A stretch of DNA of 64,000 bases, from positions 124,001-188,000 of the forward strand of contig CAWFCG010000003.1 in NCBI GenBank assembly GCA_963814315.1, read 5' to 3'. Of the stretch, positions 9,754 through 17,875 are shown one piece after another (the stretch's first letter is position 1; each line of letters starts with the position of its first letter). The stretch comes from JAFMJV01 sp963814315. GTDB lineage: Bacteria > Chloroflexota > Limnocylindria > Limnocylindrales > CSP1-4. The notes beneath the pieces are model-generated. The model saw only the letters and a list, made by a program, of their open reading frames with translations, ran no database searches and was not told where the DNA came from. Position numbers and translations under genes: made by a program.

Positions 9754-10359
9754 ATGCACATCGTCAGGCAGGCTATGAAGGCTCGACCATCCACAGGGGC
9801 GGTCCCTCACACCCCTGCGGTGCCCGCGATCGCCCTGCCGCTCCGTGCTGGTACGCGGCGTCGCGGTCGCGGTCGCCCCACGTTGCTCGATGACCGCAAG
9901 CGAGGTCTCTTGCTGACCGCCATCCGAGCGGGCAACAGGGTGCCGGCGGCCGCCCGTTACGCGGGCATCTCGCCGAAGAGCGTGGCCGAATGGATCCGTC
10001 GTGGCGAGGGCCGTGACGCCAGACCCGCCTTCGAGCCCTACATATCATTCGCCTACGAGGTCGACCGGGCGCTGGCCCATGCCGAGATACAGGCGGTGGC
10101 GAACATCTTGCGAGCGATGCCACGGTCGCCCCGCTGGGCCGCCTGGTGGTTGGAGAGGAGGCACCCTGATTGGCGTCGGCCGAAGGACCGCGGCGAAGCG
10201 GCGGTGGCGGTCACGTCTCCGGCGCAGCCGCAGGGGTTTATCCTCGTTGACAAGGCCACACTACGACGCCTGGGCTCGGCGAAGGTCCGCGCCCAACTCG
10301 GTGAGCCCGACATCGACGAGGCCACGAAGACCCGAGGCGAACGGCCGGTCTCTGGGTAG
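9754..10359 (+). CDS. Phage-type helix-turn-helix protein, small-terminase-like
   Basis: 201-residue protein. After a basic linker (RRRGRGRPTLLDDRKRGLLL) comes a helix-turn-helix reading AARYAGISPKSVAEWIRRGE. Next is a helical segment common to phage small-terminase-like proteins (ISFAYEVDRALAHAEIQAVA) and the tail WWLERRHPDWRRP. Such proteins recognise DNA for packaging or are found in prophage remnants. No large terminase or other structural gene lies nearby, so the role here is unknown. The start is supported by TATCGT six bases before the ATG. It belongs to the mobile-element region. Confidence 0.6.
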   Translation: MHIVRQAMKARPSTGAVPHTPAVPAIALPLRAGTRRRGRGRPTLLDDRKRGLLLTAIRAGNRVPAAARYAGISPKSVAEWIRRGEGRDARPAFEPYISFAYEVDRALAHAEIQAVANILRAMPRSPRWAAWWLERRHPDWRRPKDRGEAAVAVTSPAQPQGFILVDKATLRRLGSAKVRAQLGEPDIDEATKTRGERPVSG

Positions 10360-10552
10360 CCTCGGTCCGACCCGGCAGGCGCGGGTCCGCTCAGGTCAGC
10401 GGAGCCACTCTAGCCTGCACATCGCCCCGGACAGCGGGTCATCCCGGAATTACGTCGAAGGCGATCCAGGCGTCGGGACCTCGGGCGGCTCGATCGAGAT
10501 GGTGGCTTCGCCATCAGCGGGCGAGAACTCGCAGTCACCCGCCGCGCTGAAG

Positions 10553-10946
10553 ATGGCCAGGAGCGCGGGTGCTCACAGAGGCACAAGCCCGGCACCGCGC
10601 GTTCGATCAAAAGCCATCCAGCACGGCGACGGGATCACCTCCGTCGTGAGGGTGGCGCGAGCGATCGATGCACCTGACCCGACGGACCGAGTCCCCGACG
10701 ACCGCTCGCTCGGGCCGCTCCCCGGCTTCACGCCCGAGAGCTACGAGCGCGCCCACCAGCGACGCACAGCGGAGTTCGGAGCCGGCCTCGCGGACCTGCC
10801 GGGCTTCACGAAGGTCGACTCCCAGTGGCTGTTCGACGACCGAGATCCGGGGTTCCCTGACCAAAGTGCGCGAGGTGCATGAGCAGTTGGCCTCGCGCAT
10901 CGACGATAGTGAGGACCAGCCCAGCGAGGACGATGGTCCTTCGTAG
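10553..10946 (+). pseudogene. Hypothetical element-borne protein, split by one surplus base
   Basis: One frame reads SLGPLPGFTPESYERAHQRR, then GAGLADLPGFTKVDSQWLFD, then DRDPG. Skipping one G in the GGGG run near 10850 continues it as SLTKVREVHEQLASRIDDSE and an acidic C-terminus ending at 10946. The joined sequence has the balanced composition of a real protein, unlike the flanking frames. I do not recognise the family. The ATG at 10553 is the best candidate start but has no clear ribosome site. Confidence 0.35.
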
Positions 10947-11077
10947 ACACCGCCAGCATCTGTCGGGGCTGTACCGGCGGACCAGGTGCCTCCATGTGGT
11001 GCAGGCGGCGTATCGGTTGGGGACTCGGCGGGCAGGGACCCACCTGTCCGCAGCCGGCGATGCCCGCTCATCGTGGG

Positions 11078-11273
11078 GAAGCTGCCAGAAGCTCACTGGC
11101 CCTTCCTCCGGGTCGATGAACTGCATCATGGAGTCCGGGCCTGGGAACACCGGGTCACAGCACGGGTAGCCGACTGGCGTGCCAACGGGGTTGCGCTGCA
11201 GCCGGTCAGGGACCTCAGTATCGTCATGGTGCCCTCCTCGTGGCCTGACCGACTCACCGTGGCGCTTCAACAC
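11078..11273 (-). repeat. Copy 1 of a duplicated coding segment (PCC motif)
   Basis: Minus-strand translation reads DRLQRNPVGTPVGYPCCDPV, then FPGPDSMMQFIDPEEGPVSF, then WQLPHDE. Copy 2 (13290-13432) encodes the same pattern: RNPxGTPVxxPCC, FPxPDxM, FIDxEEGPxSFWQ. Conservation of one frame in both copies argues for a real small protein with a paired-cysteine motif. An ATG with a GGAGG-like site at about 11226 is in a different frame, so the true start is unresolved. It lies immediately downstream of the serine recombinase relic. Confidence 0.5.
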
Positions 11274-11277
11274 GCCG

Positions 11278-11590
11278 CTACCAGCGATGCCCGCCCTGCG
11301 CGGTCGGCACGGCGTCGACCGTCAGCCCATCCGCGACCTGCGCCAACGTCGCTCCGCCGCAGTAGTCCTGCCTGATGCACTCCACGACCCCAGGAGGGAT
11401 TTTGGCGGTCCGTCCGATTGCCAGGTCGGGGTTCTCCGCCCGCTTCGCTGCGAGTGCCTCGCGCGTGCGCTGCGCGATGAGTCGGCGCTCGAATTGGGCG
11501 AACGTCGCGAGCACATTCGCCATCATCTAGCCCGGCGGTGTGGTCGTGTCCACGCCAACGTCCAGTGCCACGAGCGCCCAGTGCGCCACC
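11278..11590 (-). pseudogene. Serine recombinase (resolvase) C-terminal relic with an in-frame TAG
   Basis: Recognisable resolvase/invertase sequence: WALVALDVGVDTTTPPG, then TAG at 11527-11529, then MMANVLATFAQFERRLIAQR and TREALAAKRAENPDLAIGR, followed by a DNA-binding helix-turn-helix region (CIRQDYCGGATLAQVADGL). The family usually has Glu where the TAG stands (PAGELMANV). The N-terminal half with the catalytic serine is not recognisable upstream, so the gene is a relic. It is a second recombinase type in the same accessory region, which points to repeated insertion. Confidence 0.7.
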
Positions 11591-11973
11591 AGATGGCCGC
11601 AAGCGAGCCGATGCGAGAGGCCGGGTCAAGCGGCGGGCCAGCGACGTCCGGTTCGCGACGGACTTGTGGTGTGCGCGCGGCAGCATCCGCGTCACGACCC
11701 GTCGAGGCCGGCACAGGGACGTCGCTGCACCCCCGAGAGCGTGTGCCCATGCTGCTTCCACGACAATCGAGCGTCGTTCCGACCGCCCCGGCTTTAAACC
11801 GCTACCGGCTCAGCCCGCGGCCTCTGAGCGTTCCCGGAAGGGGCTGCGCCAGCGGCGGAGCTGGGGACTATGGCGATAACCCGTGGCGACACGCCATGAT
11901 CACACGTTGCCCCGCGTCGTCCAGCTCGGCGCCATTGCACGAGAACGGCCCATGGGCGAACATCGTCCGACGG

Positions 11974-13080
11974 ATGTTGTCCATCGACTGGGATCAAGCA
12001 CTCGCCTGGCGTATGGGTCGCCTGCTGCTCGCCCCGATCGGCACGGAGCCGGTCGAGGATGTCGTGCGGCGGCTGGGGGCCGTCCCAGCGCAGGACGATT
12101 CCGCAGCCGAACTGGCCATCCGTACCAGACGCCAGCGTTCTGCGGCAGGTGAGGTCGCCGCTGCCCTGGCCGAGGGCAGGATCATCAAGACGTTCGCCTT
12201 CCGCGGAGCGATCCACCTGATGACGCCCGAGGATGGTGGCATCTACCTTGCCCTGCGGGCGGCCAGCCGTATGTGGGAGCTTCCCAGCTGGCAGAGTCAC
12301 TACGGCGTGGGGCCATCGCAGTGGCCACGCTTCCGTGACGTCGTCCGTGACGCCCTCGCTGACGGCCCCAAGACCCGGAGCGAACTCGGGGCAGCCGTGA
12401 CGCGCGAATTTGACTTCCGCCATCTCGGCTTCGGCTTCGAGCGCCACGAGATCAACCTCCTGAAGGCGCTCGCGTGGCACGGAGACCTCTGTTTGGGCCC
12501 GTCCCGCGGCGGGCGCACCACCTTCCAGCGCCTCGACCACAATCCACGATGGGCAGGCGTGCCGGACCTTGACGAGGCCGGACCGCGAGCGGTCGAGGCC
12601 TACTTGCGATCCTACGGCCCGGCGACCCCTGGGCACGTGCACTACTGGCTGGGCGAGGGTCTGGGAGCAGGACGCCGGCGGATCAGATCGTGGATGGAGG
12701 GCCTGGGCGATCGGCTCGTCGAGGTCGACGCGGCGGGCGAACCCGTGTTCATCATGCGCGAGGATGTCGAAGGTCTGGCGATGACGCGATCGACGAGCGC
12801 CGTTCGCCTCCTGCCAGGTCACGACCAATGGGTCCTCGGCCCCGGGACCGCGGACGAGCACGTCGTGCCTCCAGCCAGGCGGGCCCTGGTCAGCCGGCAG
12901 GCGAACATCGTCATCCGGGGCGGCGTCGTGTCCGGGACGTGGTCGCTCGATGCGCACCGGGTCTCGATCGCCTGGTTCTCCGAGGCGGGACCACCGCCAA
13001 CGGCGGTGCTGACTGACGAGATCGCGCGACTCGGCATGCTGCTCGGCCGGGACCTCCAGTCCGCGATCGAGGCGACCTGA
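11974..13080 (+). CDS. Winged-helix DNA-binding domain protein (HTH_42/DUF1006 family)
   Basis: 368-residue protein of the winged-helix family PF06224, whose YcaQ branch contains DNA glycosylases for interstrand crosslinks. Visible landmarks: ALAWRMGRLLLAPIGTEPVE at the N-terminus, FAFRGAIHLMTPEDGGIYLA, the central RGGRTTFQRLDHNP, the helix PATPGHVHYWLGEG, and the C-terminal GTWSLDAHRVSIAWF. The length matches the family. I chose the ATG at 11974 because the family N-terminus begins there. Whether it is a glycosylase cannot be decided by eye. It is intact between two recombinase relics, so it may be element cargo. Confidence 0.8.
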   Translation: MLSIDWDQALAWRMGRLLLAPIGTEPVEDVVRRLGAVPAQDDSAAELAIRTRRQRSAAGEVAAALAEGRIIKTFAFRGAIHLMTPEDGGIYLALRAASRMWELPSWQSHYGVGPSQWPRFRDVVRDALADGPKTRSELGAAVTREFDFRHLGFGFERHEINLLKALAWHGDLCLGPSRGGRTTFQRLDHNPRWAGVPDLDEAGPRAVEAYLRSYGPATPGHVHYWLGEGLGAGRRRIRSWMEGLGDRLVEVDAAGEPVFIMREDVEGLAMTRSTSAVRLLPGHDQWVLGPGTADEHVVPPARRALVSRQANIVIRGGVVSGTWSLDAHRVSIAWFSEAGPPPTAVLTDEIARLGMLLGRDLQSAIEAT

Positions 13081-13289
13081 AGCCGGGTCCCGGGCCCTGG
13101 CCGGCAGCCACAGCGTCTGGATCGAGGGCAAGCGACGCAGCCTTCCGCCAGTCGAATGGCGCCCACATGCCGAGCGGGTAGTTGACGACTCCGACAGCAC
13201 GAACCAGCTCCATCCGGGAGCCGGCGATGGGAGTGAACACGGCCGCTCTGGACCTCGTCGTCACCCTCGATCGGACCACTGGCTGCGTC

Positions 13290-13432
13290 GGTACGACGGG
13301 CTGCCAGAAGCTCTCTGGTCCTTCCTCGAAGTCGATGAAGGCGAACATCGGGTCGGGGTCGGGGAACCGGCGGCCACAGCAGGGGTGGGCCACCGGTGTC
13401 CCGTCGGGGTTCCGCTCCAGACGTCCACGGCA
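13290..13432 (-). repeat. Copy 2 of the duplicated PCC-motif coding segment
   Basis: Minus-strand translation GRLERNPDGTPVAHPCCGRR, then FPDPDPMFAFIDFEEGPESF, then WQP. The DNA matches copy 1 (11078-11205) at roughly three quarters of positions, including CTGCCAGAAGCTC near 13302 and 11089. The frame stays open well beyond the conserved part, into the winged-helix gene on the other strand. It lies immediately downstream of a tyrosine recombinase tail, as copy 1 does for the serine recombinase. Confidence 0.5.
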
Positions 13433-13436
13433 TCCA

Positions 13437-13565
13437 TCATGCTGGTGCAGGTCGGGGCTGGTACGGCACGACGAGCAGTTCCGCGGCCTTACGCTTGGTG
13501 GCCTCGGGGCGTCGGTCATACCGTCTGGTGGTCGAGATGGATGCGTGACCGGCAAGCGACGCGAC
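13437..13565 (-). pseudogene. Tyrosine recombinase C-terminal relic
   Basis: The sequence SLAGHASISTTRRYDRRPEA followed by KRKAAELLVVPY matches the end of XerC/D-like integrases: the LGHxSxxTTxRYDRR segment contains the last catalytic His and the Tyr nucleophile. Upstream the frame is disrupted and the rest of the enzyme is absent. It is not the missing part of the integrase at 4780-5321, which keeps its own tail. It is therefore evidence of a third recombinase in this region. Confidence 0.65.
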
Positions 13566-13758
13566 GACGCTGATAATGAACCAATCACTGGCCGAGGTGC
13601 TTGCCGAGCAAGAGGATGAATTCGACGCTGACACTCGACTGTGTGTCTGACGGGATCATGCGAGGGTGAAGTTGGAGTAGGACGCGTCGTACGAGCGACC
13701 GTTTCCGCGGCATCGCCAGGGCCTTGAACTGTGCGCCCGCATCGGCGCTCAGAGCGAG

Positions 13759-15438
13759 TTACGCCGGTGGTTCCGACTCCATCGGCTCGCCGGAGGGTTC
13801 CGGTGACTCAAGAGGCGGCACATAGCCATCGAACTCGACCGAAGCCGGCATCGTCGGCGGGACGCGCACCTGATGGGCATGCTCGTAGGCATAAGCGAGC
13901 GCGAGCAGCGTCGGTTCCGACCACTTGCCGCCGAACAGCGTGGCGGCGACCGGGAGCCCTGAGATGTCGCCGACCTGGAACGTGATAGCCGGATAGCCAG
14001 CTGCCGCGGCCGGGGGCGCCGAATACGGTCCGACGTAGACGTCACCAGCCACCGGATCGGTGAGCCAGGCGGGCTCACCAGTAGGAGCAAGGATCGCGTC
14101 CAGGTCGTGCTCCGCCAGGAGGCTGTCGATGGCCGTCTGCGCCGATGTCGTCGTGGCGGCCCTCGCGTCGATGCAACTCGGATCATCGATGGCTGCGGCG
14201 GCCTGTGCCTCGTCGAAGACCTCCTGCTTGAAATTCTCCATCTCGACCCCGGCGTTCTCGAGGTTGAAGTCGATGAGGTCCTGGAGCGTCTTTGGGTCGT
14301 CGGGGCCCAGGGTTCCGAGATACGTCGCGATCTCGTCCTTGAACTCGCAGAGCAGCGCCGGGTACTCGTTCTCGTACATCGCATCAAGGCCCGCCAGGTC
14401 GGTCGGGTCGATGACCGTCGCTCCGAGCGCCTCGAGGCGATCGATGACGTCTTCCATGATCTCGTCGACGGGAGGGTTGAGCCCGAAGTTGTCCTCGCGC
14501 CACACGCCGATGCGGGCACCCACAAGGGCGTTCGGGTCAAGCACGGTGGTGTAGTCGATGGCTTGGCTGGACGCCTCGGCGGTGGCCGCATCGTCAGGGT
14601 CTGTCCCGGCCATGGCCCCGAGCACGACCGCGGCATCGGTGACGTTCCGGGCCATCGGACCGGCGGTGTCCTGGTAGGAGGAGACGGGCACGATGCCGGT
14701 GCGGCTCACGAGACCCAGCGTCGGCTTGAGGCCCACGATCCCGACCGTGCTGGCGGGACAGATGATCGAGCCATCCGTCTCCGTGCCGACCGCGACCGAG
14801 ACCATGCTCGCCGCCACGGCCGCCGCCGAACCCGAGCTCGAACCGCACGGGTTGCGGTCGAGGGAGTACGGGTTGTTCGTTTGACCGCCGAGGGCGCTCC
14901 ACCCGCTTGACGACGGAAATGAGCGGAAGTTGGCCCACTCTGAAAGGTTGGCCTTGCCGAGGATGATGGCGCCCGCATCTCGAAGCCGCTCCACGACGAA
15001 GGCATCGGGGGGCGAGCTGGTCTCAAGAGCGTACGAGCCGGCTGTCGTGGGCATGCCCGTGGTGCCGATGTTGTCCTTGATGAGGACGGGGATCCCGAGC
15101 AGGGGCGCTGACTCACCGGCTGCACGCGCATCGTCGGCAGCTTGCGCATCATCGAGCGCGGCCGTGCTGATGGCGATGACGGCGTTGACCTGAGGCTCGA
15201 TCGCATCGATGCGATCGAGATAGAACTGCACCAGCTCGACGGAGCTGAGCTCCCCGGCGTCCATGAGCGCTTGGACCTCGGGAATGGTAGCGCCGTCGAG
15301 GTCGACATCGCCCAGGGTCGTCGGTGGTGGCTCCGCGCCGACGACAGCTGAGGCCCCTATGACAAGGCTTCCGACGAGCGTCGCCACCATGGGCAGCACC
15401 CGAATGCGGTGCACTCGTGAGATAGACGGCTTCTTCAT
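13759..15438 (-). CDS. Secreted amidase-signature hydrolase
   Basis: Amidase-signature family enzyme (Ser-cisSer-Lys triad) with a Sec signal peptide (MKKPSISRVHRIRVLPMVAT, then hydrophobic VGSLVIGASAVVGA), so it acts outside the membrane. Catalytic elements: Lys in GIPVLIKDNIGTTGMPTTAG, the glycine/serine loop RNPCGSSSGSAAAVAA, and the nucleophile loop ETDGSIICPASTVGIVGLKP. Length is about 560 residues, and the C-terminus is an acidic proline-rich tail. I place the start at 15438 because GGGGAGAAGG precedes it and the signal peptide begins there. The substrate is unknown; peptide amides or exogenous amides are plausible. Confidence 0.9.
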   Translation of the reverse strand: MKKPSISRVHRIRVLPMVATLVGSLVIGASAVVGAEPPPTTLGDVDLDGATIPEVQALMDAGELSSVELVQFYLDRIDAIEPQVNAVIAISTAALDDAQAADDARAAGESAPLLGIPVLIKDNIGTTGMPTTAGSYALETSSPPDAFVVERLRDAGAIILGKANLSEWANFRSFPSSSGWSALGGQTNNPYSLDRNPCGSSSGSAAAVAASMVSVAVGTETDGSIICPASTVGIVGLKPTLGLVSRTGIVPVSSYQDTAGPMARNVTDAAVVLGAMAGTDPDDAATAEASSQAIDYTTVLDPNALVGARIGVWREDNFGLNPPVDEIMEDVIDRLEALGATVIDPTDLAGLDAMYENEYPALLCEFKDEIATYLGTLGPDDPKTLQDLIDFNLENAGVEMENFKQEVFDEAQAAAAIDDPSCIDARAATTTSAQTAIDSLLAEHDLDAILAPTGEPAWLTDPVAGDVYVGPYSAPPAAAAGYPAITFQVGDISGLPVAATLFGGKWSEPTLLALAYAYEHAHQVRVPPTMPASVEFDGYVPPLESPEPSGEPMESEPPA

Positions 15439-15820
15439 GAAGACGCAGCCCTTCTCCCCCCAAGGTGGTCGTTGCCGACGATGCGGCACGGACCGCGCGG
15501 CGCGACCGATGGTGGCGCGATGATGGGGCTGCACGACCCCGGCGTCAACATGCCAGATCCCACCGGATGCCGGCTGTGGCCGGGCCTCGCGATGGCTGGC
15601 CTACGAGCCCTCAGCCATAGCTGGTGATGACCGGGGTCTGATCTGGGTCGGACGAGCGCTTGGGAAGCCGACGGCATCGCCGTGTCGCTGTATGTCGACC
15701 TCTCCAATACCGACTTCTCCGCCTTGGTCCGCGACACTGCCGCCGTTCAGTCCTGTGATCGGTTCGATGGCCCTGACGGCGTCGTGCCCATCGATGACGT
15801 CGTCGACGACGGTGGGTCGT

Positions 15821-15826
15821 TACTCT
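15821..15826 (+). promoter_or_regulatory. -10 element of ettA
   Basis: TACTCT with N6 to the ATG at 15833; leaderless arrangement. Confidence 0.5.
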
Positions 15827-15832
15827 TGCCAT

Positions 15833-17512
15833 ATGCCAGCCGAATTCATCTACTCCGCGTACAAGCTCGCGCGGCACTATCCGCCCGACCGGACCGTGCT
15901 CGAGGACATCTCGCTGTCCTTCTATCCCGGTGCCAAGATCGGGGTCATCGGGCCCAACGGCGCCGGCAAGTCGAGCCTGCTCAAGATCATGGCCGGGCTC
16001 GACGACGGCTACAACGGCGAGGCGCGGCTGACCCAGGGCTTCACCGTCGGATACCTCGACCAGGAGCCTCAGCTCGACCCCACGAAGGACGTCAAGGGCA
16101 ACGTGCTCGATGGTGTCCACGAGGTCCAGTCGCTCATCGACGGGTACAACGCGGTCATGGCCCGCTGGGCGGATCCCGACGCCGACTACGACGCCATCGG
16201 TGCCGAGCAGGCTGTCCTCGAGGACCGCATCGACGCCGCGGACGCCTGGAATCTCGAGCGCAACGTCGACATCGCCATGGACGCGCTGCGCTGCCCGCCC
16301 GACGACGCCGACGTCCGGACGCTCTCGGGCGGCGAGAAGCGGCGCGTGGCGCTGGCCCGACTGCTACTGCGCCACCCGGACCTGCTGCTGCTCGACGAAC
16401 CCACCAACCACCTCGATGCCGAATCGGTCGAATGGCTCGAGCGTTTCCTGTCGGAATATGCCGGCACGGTCGTCGCCATCACCCACGATCGCTATTTCCT
16501 CGACAACGTCGCCAAGTGGATCCTCGAGCTCGATCGTGGCCGCGGCATCCCGTTCAGCGGCAACTACTCGAGCTGGCTCGAGCAGAAGCTGGCGCGCCTG
16601 GCGGCCGAGCAGAAGCAGGTCGATGCCCGCCAACGGACGCTCGCGCGCGAGCTCGAATGGGTGCGCCTGGGTGCCAAGGCGCGCCAGGCCAAGGGCAAGG
16701 CTCGACTGTCCGCCTACGAGCGATTGCTGGCCGAGGCGAACGACGACAAGGGGGGCGCCCGCGAGCTCGAGATCGCCATCCCCCCTGGGCCACGACTGGG
16801 TGACCAGGTCATCGATGTCGCCGGGCTGCGCAAGGGCTACGGCGAAAAGCTGCTCATCGAGGACCTCAGGTTCTCCCTGCCGCGGGCCGGCATCGTCGGC
16901 ATCATCGGGCCCAACGGCGCCGGCAAGACCACGCTCTTCCGCATGCTCGTGGGGCAGGAGGCGCCCGATGCCGGGTCCATCACCATCGGTGACACCGTGG
17001 CACTGAGCTACGTCGACCAGGAGCGCGACGACCTGGCCGCTGACAAGACCGTCTTCGCGGAGATCACCCAAGGGGCCGAGTTCATCAAGACCGGTGCCCG
17101 CGAGGTCCCGGCGCGGGCCTATGTCTCCTCCTTCAACTTCCGTGGCACCGACCAGCAGAAGCTCGTCGGTCAACTGTCGGGTGGCGAGCGCAACCGCGTG
17201 CACCTCGCCAAGCTGCTGCAGAGCGGTGGCAACGTGCTGCTGCTCGACGAACCGACCAACGACCTCGACGTGGACACGCTGCGAGCCCTCGAGGCCGGGC
17301 TCGAGTCGTTCCCGGGCTGCGCCGTGGTCATCTCGCACGACCGCTGGTTCCTCGATCGCATCGCGACCCACGTCCTGGCCTTCGAGGGTGACTCCCAGGT
17401 GCGCTTCTTCGAGGGCAACGTGAGCGACTACGAGGCGGTCCGGCGGAAGGAGTTGGGGGCGGCGGCCGAACAGCCGCACCGGATCCGGTACAAGAAGCTG
17501 ACCAGAGCGTAG
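15833..17512 (+). CDS. ettA: ABC-F protein EttA (energy-dependent translational throttle)
   Basis: 559-residue ABC-F ATPase with two nucleotide-binding domains and no membrane segment. First Walker A GPNGAGKSSLLKIMAG (about residue 39), signature LSGGEKRRVALARLLL (163) and Walker B LLLLDEPTNHLDAES. After the linker, second Walker A GPNGAGKTTLF (about 359), signature LSGGERNRVHLAKLL (449) and LLLDEPTNDLDVDTLRALE. The N-terminus MPAEFIYSAYKLARHYPPDR and the C-terminus ending near KKLTRA fit EttA more than Uup or YheS. EttA binds the ribosomal E site and gates the first elongation steps according to ADP/ATP ratio. The start is supported by TACTCT six bases upstream. Confidence 0.93.
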   Translation: MPAEFIYSAYKLARHYPPDRTVLEDISLSFYPGAKIGVIGPNGAGKSSLLKIMAGLDDGYNGEARLTQGFTVGYLDQEPQLDPTKDVKGNVLDGVHEVQSLIDGYNAVMARWADPDADYDAIGAEQAVLEDRIDAADAWNLERNVDIAMDALRCPPDDADVRTLSGGEKRRVALARLLLRHPDLLLLDEPTNHLDAESVEWLERFLSEYAGTVVAITHDRYFLDNVAKWILELDRGRGIPFSGNYSSWLEQKLARLAAEQKQVDARQRTLARELEWVRLGAKARQAKGKARLSAYERLLAEANDDKGGARELEIAIPPGPRLGDQVIDVAGLRKGYGEKLLIEDLRFSLPRAGIVGIIGPNGAGKTTLFRMLVGQEAPDAGSITIGDTVALSYVDQERDDLAADKTVFAEITQGAEFIKTGAREVPARAYVSSFNFRGTDQQKLVGQLSGGERNRVHLAKLLQSGGNVLLLDEPTNDLDVDTLRALEAGLESFPGCAVVISHDRWFLDRIATHVLAFEGDSQVRFFEGNVSDYEAVRRKELGAAAEQPHRIRYKKLTRA

Positions 17513-17563
17513 GTGCCCACCTGGCGGGTCATCGGACGGAGCATCGTCCCCGGCTCCGCCGTT

Positions 17564-17581
17564 TGACCCATGGGGCGGGTA
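17564..17581. repeat. REP-like short palindrome
   Basis: TGACCCATGGGGCGGGTA, an ACCC-loop-GGGT hairpin about 50 bases after ettA. It belongs to the same family as copies at 43794-43942 and 54899-54982 and could also end transcription. Confidence 0.4.
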
Positions 17582-17647
17582 GGGCAGCTGCTGTGCATTC
17601 ATGGAGACGCGCGTCAGGCCCCCAGCGCTCCACTCGGACTGTCGACC

Positions 17648-17748
17648 TGTCAATGGCAGAGGGTTATTCTGCGCCGATACCAGAGGGTGATTTTGCGCCG
17701 CCTATAGGGGGCTATCTTGCGCCGACACAAAGGGTCCATGCTGCGCTG
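17648..17748. repeat. Four 24-bp imperfect repeats, probable IS21-family solo end
   Basis: Starting at TGTCAATGG, four units begin at 17658, 17682, 17706 and 17730, an exact 24-bp period. The unit consensus is AGRGGGTNATNTTGCGCCG plus five bases. Reverse-complemented, the units read CGGCGCAAAATCACCCTCT, like the multiple terminal repeats of IS21-family elements in high-GC bacteria. No istA or istB lies nearby, so this would be a solo end left behind. Confidence 0.5.
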
Positions 17749-17762
17749 CTGGGAACTACGGC

Positions 17763-17768
17763 TAGACT
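17763..17768 (+). promoter_or_regulatory. -10 element upstream of pgi
   Basis: TAGACT, seven bases before an ATG at 17776 and about 100 bases before pgi. The same hexamer serves nagA at 23445-23450. Confidence 0.4.
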
Positions 17769-17775
17769 GGAAGGG

Positions 17776-17871
17776 ATGCTGACCGGGACCTTGGATCGGG
17801 CTGGACACGGGCGTGACGTGACTTCGGGCTTGTGCCAGGCGCGAGATGCCGCCGACCTGGCGGCTCGCTGA
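17776..17871 (+). CDS. Possible 31-aa leader ORF before pgi
   Basis: An ATG seven bases after the TAGACT element opens a 31-codon frame (MLTGTLDRAGHGRDVTSGLC and so on) whose TGA ends four bases before the pgi ATG. The spacing would allow translational coupling. No recognisable motif or codon run suggests attenuation, so this is a positional guess. Confidence 0.25.
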   Translation: MLTGTLDRAGHGRDVTSGLCQARDAADLAAR

Positions 17872-17875
17872 GACC

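Noticed and set aside
5463..11529. Genetic-code reassignment of TAG to Glu
   Set aside because: The two in-frame TAGs are in genes that are truncated or frameshifted anyway, and intact genes here (for example parB and nagA) end in TAG.
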